From positions 186,001 through 250,000 of the forward strand of contig NZ_SLZK01000002.1 of the NCBI RefSeq assembly GCF_004341105.1: a DNA stretch of 64,000 nt, in the 5' to 3' direction. Both the position numbers and the translations under genes were made by a program. The notes beneath the pieces were generated by a model. It had not been told where the DNA came from and ran no database searches. It saw only the letters and a program-made list of their open reading frames with translations. The DNA is from Rhizobium sp. BK418 (lineage in GTDB: Bacteria > Pseudomonadota > Alphaproteobacteria > Rhizobiales > Rhizobiaceae). Each line of letters opens with the position of its first letter. Within the stretch, counting starts at the first letter, position 1. Shown piece after piece: positions 28,292-35,472 of this stretch.

Positions 28292-28713
28292 CAAGGCGCG
28301 ACCAGCGTATTCCTGAAATGATTGTGAGCGACCGTGCTGCAAAGCTCGCTCCATTCGCAATCCGTGCAGGCATTGCGGATGATGTCGGCCGCGAAACCGC
28401 GGCGTAGTCTTTTCAGCAGGGCTTTATCGGGAATGAGGCGGGCGCCCTGCTCTATCCGCACCCCCATGAGCCTACCAACGGCTTCGGCAGCAGCTGCATC
28501 CCTGGCTTTCGGACTCGGCAGTAAGCAATGCGCTGAAGCCTCGGACATCAGGGGGGCGCAGATATCGTCGGGGCCGGAGACGATTTCTATCTCCTCTCCG
28601 GCCGAGAGACGCTCTGCGATGCGACGGTAATTGGCGGTGAAGGCCGGAGTGTAGCCTTCACCGACGAAAGTCAGCATGCAGAGCAGATGGTGGGCGCGCA
28701 GCCTGACGGTCAA
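28288..28713 (-). CDS. DUF1284-family protein
   Basis: A 141-aa protein with TVRLRAHHLLCMLTFVGEGY at the N-terminus and Cys-rich segments (DDICAPL, HCLLPSP, NACTDCEWSELC). The six or more cysteines could hold a metal or Fe-S centre. Function unknown. Its start codon overlaps the bioY stop by four bases (ATGA), so it is translated with bioY; a biotin-related role is inferred from this only. The 3' end overlaps the convergent ArsR gene by four bases. Confidence 0.8.
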   Translation of the reverse strand: MTVRLRAHHLLCMLTFVGEGYTPAFTANYRRIAERLSAGEEIEIVSGPDDICAPLMSEASAHCLLPSPKARDAAAAEAVGRLMGVRIEQGARLIPDKALLKRLRRGFAADIIRNACTDCEWSELCSTVAHNHFRNTLVAPC

Positions 28714-29300
28714 CGCAGCTCTGCCTGGTCGCCATAGATACGGATGCCCTTGAGCACGGCTGCAGCGAGCGCCGATTTCAGCACGCCGCCCAGGATGAAG
28801 GGCGCGACGCCGAGCAGCCAGCCTTTTTCCGCGCCAATCAGAGAGGCGAGATAGAGGCCGCCAAGGGAGAGGCAGAAGAGGTTGGCAGCAAGGTGAGCAA
28901 TGAAGCTGCGCACCACATTGTCCCCTGTCCAGCCGCGCTCCGCGAGCCAGCCGACCATCAGCGCCATCAGCGGAAAAGCTGCGAGATAACCAGCCGTCGG
29001 GCCGGCAAAGGGCGCAAGGCCGCCGGAGCCGTTTGCCAGAACCGGTGCGCCGAGCATGGCTTCTCCCAGCCAGGCGAGAACGGTGAGCGTACCAAGCCGC
29101 CAGCCATAGAGCGCGCCGATCATGGTGACGGCAAAGGTCTGCATAGTGATCGGCACCGGCACCATCGGCACCGAGATCTGCGAGGCAAGGGCCAGTACCA
29201 GCGTGCCGGCGAGAACGAAGAGATATTTGACTGCAATCGACCGTGCAGATAGGCGCAACGGATCGAAAACGACGGTACGGGACGGGTCAGAGAGGGACAT
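28710..29300 (-). CDS. bioY: biotin transporter BioY
   Basis: Substrate-binding (S) component of biotin ECF transport. The 196-aa protein has about six membrane helices (YLFVLAGTLVLALASQ, FAVTMIGALYGWRLGTLTVLAWLGEAMLG, GYLAAFPLMALMVGWLAE and others). The family signature is the biotin-binding GAPVLANGSGGLAPFAGPTAGYL. No bioM/bioN genes are adjacent, so it may work alone or with an ECF module elsewhere. The ATG at 29300 has AAGGAG. BioR boxes lie upstream and bioR is the next gene. Confidence 0.93.
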   Translation of the reverse strand: MSLSDPSRTVVFDPLRLSARSIAVKYLFVLAGTLVLALASQISVPMVPVPITMQTFAVTMIGALYGWRLGTLTVLAWLGEAMLGAPVLANGSGGLAPFAGPTAGYLAAFPLMALMVGWLAERGWTGDNVVRSFIAHLAANLFCLSLGGLYLASLIGAEKGWLLGVAPFILGGVLKSALAAAVLKGIRIYGDQAELR

Positions 29301-29319
29301 GAAGTTCTCCTTTTCAAAA

Positions 29320-29329
29320 TTATAGATAA
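29320..29329. promoter_or_regulatory. BioR box 1, next to bioY
   Basis: TTATAGATAA matches the BioR consensus TTATMKATAA. It lies 20 bases before the bioY start and overlaps a TATAAT-like -10 hexamer on the minus strand (29319-29324), so binding would block transcription. Confidence 0.75.
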
Positions 29330-29472
29330 TTGTCGATTCCCATCTATTTGATGGAGGAGATTTTTGGACGACGCAAGAGCAGGCATGCAGGATTCTCATG
29401 TGGCCGGATCACAATCCATCGCGAATGCATGCGGAAACGCCGTAAAACCAAGGCGTTTCACGCGCTCGAAAA

Positions 29473-29482
29473 TTATCTATAA
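29473..29482. promoter_or_regulatory. BioR box 2, upstream of bioY
   Basis: TTATCTATAA, a second perfect BioR consensus site, 153 bases (centre to centre) upstream of box 1 and just after the bioR stop. Two sites at this distance could support DNA looping. Confidence 0.7.
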
Positions 29483-29495
29483 TTCTTTTGGAGGA

Positions 29496-30164
29496 TCAGC
29501 CGACGATGGCGAAAGCTTCCCGTTCGCCTTTTTGCGCGGGCTGTGGCGCGCGTCCGATCCACTGCACGTGCTTCTGGAGAATGGCCGCGGCCTCCTCCGC
29601 CTTGCCTTGCCGAAGAGCGGCAAGAATGGCGCGGTGGTCATGGTCGGTGCGCTTCTCCCAGCCCGAACGCCAGGCCGAAAATAGAAAACGGGCACTCGCC
29701 GCGTGCAGATCGTCGATCGAAGCCAGCAGGCGCGGCATCGCGCAAGGGGTAAGGATCAAGCGATGGAAGCGGCGGTTTGCCTCTTCCCATGCATGAACGT
29801 CGGCGGCCGCATCGCCCTCGCGCGTCGCGTCCTCCGCAGCATCGAGGATCGCGGGCGTCAGGTGACGGGCGGCGTGTTTCAAAGCGAGCACTTCGAGGGC
29901 AGCGCGCATTTCGGCGACTTCACGCACCTCGGCGAGATCGAAGGAGGCAACACGAACACCACGGCGCGGCTCGCTGATCGCTAGCCCCTGCGCCTCAAGC
30001 CTACGGAAAGCCTCGCGCACCGGCACATGGCTGGTTTCGAATTCCTCGGCGATATGGTCCTGACGCAGACGGGCACCGGGCGCAAGCGCTCCATGCACGA
30101 TGCGCTCCGCAAGCGTGCGGGCGATGCGCCCGGCAATGGTATTGTCTTCGGGTTCCCTGCTCAT
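29496..30164 (-). CDS. bioR: biotin-responsive GntR repressor BioR
   Basis: A 222-aa FadR-type GntR regulator. The N-terminal helix-turn-helix (DHIAEEFETSHVPVREAFRRLEAQGL) is followed by the all-helical FCD-like domain (REVAEMRAALEVLALKHAARHL, EANRRFHRLI, DHRAILAALRQGKAEEA) with His residues that hold a metal in this class. The identification as BioR rests on two perfect TTATMKATAA boxes in the next intergenic region and on bioY downstream. No box is visible in front of bioR itself, so autoregulation is not evident here. The ATG at 30164 is the best start; the ribosome site is weak. Confidence 0.85.
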   Translation of the reverse strand: MSREPEDNTIAGRIARTLAERIVHGALAPGARLRQDHIAEEFETSHVPVREAFRRLEAQGLAISEPRRGVRVASFDLAEVREVAEMRAALEVLALKHAARHLTPAILDAAEDATREGDAAADVHAWEEANRRFHRLILTPCAMPRLLASIDDLHAASARFLFSAWRSGWEKRTDHDHRAILAALRQGKAEEAAAILQKHVQWIGRAPQPAQKGEREAFAIVG

Positions 30165-30324
30165 TGCTATCCAGTAGCGAGCACTGCGGGGCTTGTCGAG
30201 GTGGCATGCAATCCGTCCCCCCGCAAAGCTGCCCGCAGCGTGCATTCCAGCCATGTCCCGCCATCGGTTGAGCTTTTGCGCGCCATCGTGTAAAGCCGCA
30301 TCATCCCGAACAAGGTATGAGTAT

Positions 30325-31014
30325 ATGGACGGCTTCGACCTGATTATTTTCGACTGCGACGGCGTTCTGGTCGATTCCGAAATCATCGCAGCGGATGTCG
30401 AATCCAAATTGCTGACGGAAGCAGGCTATCCGATCAGCATCGAGGAGATGAACGAGCGCTTCGCCGGTCTCACGTGGCGCGACATCCTCTTCCAGATCGA
30501 ACGGGAAGCCAGCATTCCGCTCTCGGCATCCCTCATCGATCAGTCCCAGAAGCTTCTGGACATCCGGCTCGAACAGGAAGTCCAGGCTATTCCTGGCGTC
30601 GAATTCGCCGTCGGCCGTCTCTCGATGAAGCGCTGCATCTGCTCGAATTCGTCGAGCCAACGGCTTGATATGATGCTGAGCAAGGTCGGCCTGAAGAAAC
30701 TCTTCGCTCCGAACACCTTCTCCGCCAAGGACCTCGGTCCCGACCGCGCCAAGCCGAAGCCGGATATCTACCTGCACGGCGCAAGCCAGATGGGCATCTC
30801 ACCTTCGAAGACGGTCGTCGTTGAAGATTCCACCCATGGCGTCCATGCCGCGCGCGCTGCTGGCATGCGGGTGATCGGCTTCACCGGCGGTTCACACACC
30901 TATCCTTCGCATGCCGACAAGCTGACGGATGCAGGTGCTGAGACCGTCATCTCGCGCATGAACGATCTGCCGGGCGTCGTTGCTGCGCTGGCCGAATGGG
31001 AAGGCGCGCTCTAA
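30325..31014 (+). CDS. HAD-family phosphatase (beta-phosphoglucomutase/Gph-like)
   Basis: A 229-aa HAD-IA hydrolase. Motif I FDCDGVLVDSE, motif II in the CSNSSSQRLD segment, Lys in RAKPKPDIY and motif III/IV VVEDSTHGV are all present, so it should be active. The DGVLVDSE form and the helical cap (about residues 17-80) are typical of sugar-phosphate phosphatases such as phosphoglycolate phosphatase-like YieH. It starts with AAGG nine bases before ATG 30325. A terminator follows. It is divergent from bioR. Confidence 0.88.
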   Translation: MDGFDLIIFDCDGVLVDSEIIAADVESKLLTEAGYPISIEEMNERFAGLTWRDILFQIEREASIPLSASLIDQSQKLLDIRLEQEVQAIPGVEFAVGRLSMKRCICSNSSSQRLDMMLSKVGLKKLFAPNTFSAKDLGPDRAKPKPDIYLHGASQMGISPSKTVVVEDSTHGVHAARAAGMRVIGFTGGSHTYPSHADKLTDAGAETVISRMNDLPGVVAALAEWEGAL

Positions 31015-31056
31015 AGCAGGAGCCCTGCCACCCGCGAGCCTTATAGAAACTGTACA

Positions 31057-31080
31057 AAGCCCGCAGTTTGCGGGCTTCTT
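31057..31080 (+). terminator. terminator of the HAD phosphatase gene
   Basis: AAGCCCGCA/TGCGGGCTT with a three-base loop, then CTT. It lies about 40 bases after the stop. Confidence 0.7.
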
Positions 31081-31151
31081 GCATTGGGATGATTGTTTTC
31101 GCGTGGCGGCATATGGCGCGTCAATTGCAAGAGATTGCGTGCCGAGCTGTC

Positions 31152-31832
31152 TTAGCTGCTCTTCTTAGAATTCTTGGCGTTCTTTGCTGGCTGGGTGTCG
31201 AAGCCGACATTGACGCGAACGAGTGCGCCGGAACCGACCGGCATCTTGACGCCCTCATGGCGGAAGATGACCTGAGTGGCTGGCGCGCCGACCGGGATCT
31301 GAGTCGGGAAGTTAACGACTTCGGACGACAGCACGTCTTGTCCGTCCAGTACCGAAATGCGGATCGGCAGCGTGACCGGGCCTGGCGTGCCGCCGGGGCC
31401 AGCAACCAAACGCAGCTGCGCCACGACGGTCATGGAGAGGGCCGTATCGTTCAGCGTGCACTGGCGGCTGTAATCGCCGAAAGAGGCCTGGAAGACAACC
31501 TGCTGCGGATCGCCGGTTTTTGCGCCCTTGGCATAGGTGCGGTAGATCGAATCCTGATCACGCATGAAGATCTGCGGGCAGGCGCCCTGCACGACGGGAG
31601 CGACCTTGCCCTGAGCGGTGACACCGGTGCCGATCGGGGTCTGGTTCGACGAAGGATTGGCCGGCGCAACCGGCATGATCTGGGCGTTGCCATTCGGCTG
31701 CAGCGGCGCAGGGCCGGCGCTCGCAGCGCTCGCTTCAGGCTTGCTGTCGCCACCGAGCCCGAGTGAATTGCAGCCGGCAAGGGCAGCAACGAGCGATGCG
31801 GAAACGATGAGACGCGAGACCTTGCCGAGCAC
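31152..31832 (-). CDS. lipoprotein, unknown function
   Basis: A 226-aa lipoprotein. The signal peptide ends in the lipobox LAGC (Cys about residue 21). A low-complexity Ala/Pro/Asn-rich linker (about residues 25-75) precedes a beta-rich domain with GACPQIFMRDQDSIYRTYAKGA and RQCTLND, whose two cysteines may pair. The C-terminus is Lys/Ser rich. Similar lipoproteins are widespread in rhizobia without function. It is convergent with the HAD gene and divergent from thrC across 277 bases, which hold no gene; a CTATAT (31914-31919) there could be the thrC -10. Confidence 0.75.
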   Translation of the reverse strand: MLGKVSRLIVSASLVAALAGCNSLGLGGDSKPEASAASAGPAPLQPNGNAQIMPVAPANPSSNQTPIGTGVTAQGKVAPVVQGACPQIFMRDQDSIYRTYAKGAKTGDPQQVVFQASFGDYSRQCTLNDTALSMTVVAQLRLVAGPGGTPGPVTLPIRISVLDGQDVLSSEVVNFPTQIPVGAPATQVIFRHEGVKMPVGSGALVRVNVGFDTQPAKNAKNSKKSS

Positions 31833-32109
31833 GATATTCCACCCTTTGCGAACGCTTTTCTTCTAGGTGCTTGCGACTTTCGCGCAAGGCCTTTCATGAC
31901 AGTTGGCGATGGTCTATATCAGCGGCGCAAAGAAAAATCGATTGGGTAAGCACCGTTTTGATGCACTTTTCGGCGCCGGATGCGGGCAACTTCAATAGGA
32001 TACCTGCGACAACGCCCCGGCAGGCCGGCGAGCTCCCTCTTTTCGGCGGCGCTGTGGCGACCCGTTTTGCGCACGAAAATTCTCCAGCCATAGATCAAGG
32101 ATAACGAAC

Positions 32110-33501
32110 GTGGACTATATCTCGACCCGCGGCGAGGCCCCTTCCCTCGGCTTTTGCGACGCCCTTCTGACGGGGCTGGCGCGCGATGGCGGGCTCTACG
32201 TTCCCCGCAAATGGCCGAGTTTCTCCAAGAAGGAAATCCGGGCACTACGCGGCAAGACCTATCAGGAAGTCGCCTTCACGATCCTTTCGCCCTTCACCAA
32301 CGGCGAAATCCCGGATGAAACCTTCCGGGCGATGATCGACGAGGCCTATGGCACGTTCCGCCATCCGGCGATCGCGCCGCTCGTACAGACCGGTCCGAAC
32401 AGCTTCGTCATGGAGCTCTTCCACGGCACGACGCTCGCCTTCAAGGACGTGGCGATGCAGCTTCTCGCCCGGCTAATGGACTATGCGCTGGAAAAGCGCG
32501 GTGAACGGGCGACCATCGTCGGAGCCACGTCGGGCGACACGGGTGGCGCGGCGATCGATGCCTTTGCCGGCCGCGAGCGCACCGATATCTTCATCCTCTT
32601 CCCACATGGCAAGGTGTCGCCGGTGCAGCAGCGGCAGATGACGACCTCCAAGGCGGGCAATGTGCATGCGCTCGCCATCGAGGGCAATTTCGACGATTGC
32701 CAGAATCTCGTCAAAGCGATGTTCAACGATGCGCCTTTCCGCGACCGAGTGAAGCTCTCGGGCGTCAACTCGATCAACTGGGCGCGCATCATGGCCCAGA
32801 TCGTCTACTATTTCACGACGGCGATCGCACTCGGCGGACCGGACCGAAAAATCTCCTTCACGGTACCAACGGGCAATTTCGGCGATATATTCGCCGGCTA
32901 CTGCGCCAAGCGCATGGGCCTGCCGATCGATAAGCTCGTGATCGCCACGAACGAGAACGACATTCTCACGCGCACGCTGAAGACCGGCCGCTACGACATG
33001 AAATCGGTGAAGGCGACCAGCTCTCCATCAATGGATATCCAGATCTCCTCCAATTTCGAACGGCTGCTCTTCGAAGCGTATGACCGCGATGCCTCCAAGG
33101 TGCGCGCCGCCATGGAAAGCCTCAAGCAATCCAATGGCTTCGAAATTTCGCCCGAAGCACTGAAATTCATCAGGAAGGACTTCCGCGCCGGCCGCGCCAG
33201 CGAACGTCAGGTGGCCGAAACGATCCGCGAGACTTACGCGGAAACCGGCTACCTGCTCGACCCGCATTCGGCGATCGGTGTCTTCGTTGCCGCCAAGCGG
33301 GCAAAGCCTGATACCCCGATGGTGATGCTTGCGACCGCCCATCCGGCAAAATTCCCGGCCGCCGTAAAATCCGCCTCCGGTATTGACCCGGCGCTTCCGA
33401 CGTGGCTTGCTGATCTGATGCACAGGGAGGAGCGCTTCCAGATCATCGAGCCCGAGCTTAAAGCGGTTGAAACCTTTATCGGCAAGCACGCCCGCAGCTA
33501 G
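32110..33501 (+). CDS. thrC: threonine synthase
   Basis: PLP enzyme that converts O-phosphohomoserine to threonine. It has 463 aa and belongs to the class with an N-terminal YxSTRG-like motif (DYISTRGEAPSLGF). The PLP lysine lies in TTLAFKDVAMQ near residue 112, and the phosphate-binding loop is SGDTGGAA. It starts with GTG at 32110 behind AAGGATAA. The homoserine kinase that makes its substrate is encoded elsewhere in this window (thrB, 46.3 kb), so the threonine branch is split. The M16 peptidase gene follows by 27 bases. Confidence 0.96.
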   Translation: MDYISTRGEAPSLGFCDALLTGLARDGGLYVPRKWPSFSKKEIRALRGKTYQEVAFTILSPFTNGEIPDETFRAMIDEAYGTFRHPAIAPLVQTGPNSFVMELFHGTTLAFKDVAMQLLARLMDYALEKRGERATIVGATSGDTGGAAIDAFAGRERTDIFILFPHGKVSPVQQRQMTTSKAGNVHALAIEGNFDDCQNLVKAMFNDAPFRDRVKLSGVNSINWARIMAQIVYYFTTAIALGGPDRKISFTVPTGNFGDIFAGYCAKRMGLPIDKLVIATNENDILTRTLKTGRYDMKSVKATSSPSMDIQISSNFERLLFEAYDRDASKVRAAMESLKQSNGFEISPEALKFIRKDFRAGRASERQVAETIRETYAETGYLLDPHSAIGVFVAAKRAKPDTPMVMLATAHPAKFPAAVKSASGIDPALPTWLADLMHREERFQIIEPELKAVETFIGKHARS

Positions 33502-33528
33502 ATGACGGCAGGCGCAGAAAGATAGCAC

Positions 33529-34827
33529 ATGACAGTTGAGTGCACCCGGCTCAATTCCGGGCTGACAGTAGTCACACAGACCATGCCGCACCTTGAAAGC
33601 GTTGCGCTCGGCGTCTGGATCAAATCAGGTTCGCGCAACGAAACAGAAGACGAGCACGGCATCGCCCACCTGCTCGAACACATGGCTTTCAAGGGTACGG
33701 GACGTCGTTCCGCCCGTCAGATCGCCGAGGAAATCGAGGATGTCGGCGGCGAAGTAAATGCTGCGACCTCCACCGAGACCACCTCCTACTATGCCCGCGT
33801 CCTTAAGGACCACGTTCCGCTCGCCGTCGACATCCTTGCCGATATCCTGACGGAGTCCGCCTTCGAGGAAGATGAGCTGGAGCGTGAAAAGCAGGTCATC
33901 CTGCAGGAGATCAATGCGGCCAACGATACGCCTGACGACGTCGTCTTCGACCGCTTCTCCGAAGTTGCCTATCGCGGGCAGACACTCGGCCGGCCGATCC
34001 TCGGCACGCCGGAAACCGTCGTTTCCTTCACGCCGCAGCAGATCCGCGGCTATCTCGGCCGCAACTACACGACCGAGCGGATGTTTGTCGTGGCGACCGG
34101 TGCCGTCGAGCACGACGAGTTCGTGCGCATGGTCGAAGATCGTTTCGCAAGCCTGCCGACCGCGCCCAATGCGCCGCCGGTCATGGAGGCTGCGCGCTAT
34201 ATCGGCGGCAATGTGCGCGAGTCGCGTGATCTCATGGACGCGCAGATTCTGCTCGGTTTCGAGGGCAAGGCCTATCATGCCCGCGATTTCTACTGCTCGC
34301 AGATCCTCGCCAACATTCTCGGCGGCGGCATGTCTTCCCGCCTGTTCCAGGAAGTGCGCGAGTTCCGCGGCCTCTGTTATTCCGTCTATGCCTTCCATTG
34401 GGGCTTTTCCGATACCGGCATCTTCGGCATCCATGCAGCGACCGGCGGCGAGAACCTGCCGGAGCTCGTGCCCGTCATTATTGACGAGTTGCACAAGTCG
34501 GCGGACAGCATCCACCAGAAGGAAATCGAACGCGCCCGCGCCCAGATCCGCGCCCAGCTTCTCATGGGCCAGGAAAGTCCCGCCGCACGCGCCGGCCAGA
34601 TTGCCCGCCAGATGATGCTTTACGGCCGTCCGATCTCCAATCCGGAGATGATGGAGCGGCTGGAAGGCATCACCATCGAGCGCCTGACAGATCTTGCCGG
34701 CCGGCTCTTCTACGATACCGTCCCGACGCTTTCGGCGATCGGTCCGCTCGAGCAGCTCGCCCCGATGGAAGACATCACTGCTTCGCTTTCGGTTCCGGCA
34801 CCGAAGACGAAACAGGCAAGCCTCTGA
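33529..34827 (+). CDS. M16-family zinc peptidase (mitochondrial processing peptidase-like)
   Basis: A 432-aa M16B peptidase related to the beta subunit of mitochondrial processing peptidase. The inverted zinc motif HLLEH (H-x-x-E-H) is near residue 45, with the distal Glu in EKQVILQEI about 76 residues later, so the site is complete. The second M16 half is at about residues 190-400 with the Gly-rich loop LGGGMSSRLFQEVRE. It is probably a single-chain dimeric peptidase that clears peptides. It is commonly found between thrC and a GNAT gene in rhizobia. Confidence 0.93.
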   Translation: MTVECTRLNSGLTVVTQTMPHLESVALGVWIKSGSRNETEDEHGIAHLLEHMAFKGTGRRSARQIAEEIEDVGGEVNAATSTETTSYYARVLKDHVPLAVDILADILTESAFEEDELEREKQVILQEINAANDTPDDVVFDRFSEVAYRGQTLGRPILGTPETVVSFTPQQIRGYLGRNYTTERMFVVATGAVEHDEFVRMVEDRFASLPTAPNAPPVMEAARYIGGNVRESRDLMDAQILLGFEGKAYHARDFYCSQILANILGGGMSSRLFQEVREFRGLCYSVYAFHWGFSDTGIFGIHAATGGENLPELVPVIIDELHKSADSIHQKEIERARAQIRAQLLMGQESPAARAGQIARQMMLYGRPISNPEMMERLEGITIERLTDLAGRLFYDTVPTLSAIGPLEQLAPMEDITASLSVPAPKTKQASL

Positions 34828-34857
34828 CCGGTACATACGTTGCGCCGGAGGGTATCG

Positions 34858-35472
34858 ATGCCAAAATCGGTTTTTCGGTTCCTGTCGCGACAGCCTGAAG
34901 CGGTCGAACTCGAAAACGACAAATATATCCTGCGCCTGCCGCGTTATCAGGATTTCAACCAGTGGCATCGGCTTCGCGCCGACAGCCGACGGTTTCTGGA
35001 GCCCTGGGAGCCGACATGGCGGCGCGACGAGCTGACGGAAGGTTCGTTTCGCGCCCGCGTCATCCGCGGCAAGCAGGAATATGCCTCCGGACAGGCGATC
35101 CCGCTCTTCATATTCCTGAAGAAGGATATGACGCTCGTCGGCGGCATCACCATCGGCTATATCCGCCGGGGAGCGGCCCAGAGCTGCATGATCGGCTACT
35201 GGATGGGCGAGCGTTATGCCGGCCAGGGCCATATGTTCGCCGCACTTCAATTGGTTATTCCCTATATCTTCGCAGGGCTCGAGTTGCACCGTATCGAAGC
35301 AGCCTGTATTCCAGACAACGCGCGGAGCATTCGCCTGCTTGAGAAAGCCGGGTTCCAGCGGGAAGGTTATCTGCGCGGATATTTGAAGATCAACGGTCAG
35401 TGGCATGATCACGTGATGTTTTCACGTCTGGCCAGTGACGCGGATACAGGCAGGAAACCCAACAGCCGATGA
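34858..35472 (+). CDS. RimJ/RimL-like GNAT acetyltransferase
   Basis: A 204-aa acetyltransferase. RLPRYQDFNQWHRLRADSRRFLEPWEP is the RimJ start and the acetyl-CoA loop includes MGERYAGQGHM. The end segment NARSIRLLEKAGFQREGYLRGYLKI is typical of N-alpha-acetylation of ribosomal protein S5. The ATG at 34858 is preceded by GGAGGG. A TTG 18 bases upstream is also in frame. Its stop overlaps the start of the EAL protein gene by four bases. Confidence 0.88.
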   Translation: MPKSVFRFLSRQPEAVELENDKYILRLPRYQDFNQWHRLRADSRRFLEPWEPTWRRDELTEGSFRARVIRGKQEYASGQAIPLFIFLKKDMTLVGGITIGYIRRGAAQSCMIGYWMGERYAGQGHMFAALQLVIPYIFAGLELHRIEAACIPDNARSIRLLEKAGFQREGYLRGYLKINGQWHDHVMFSRLASDADTGRKPNSR

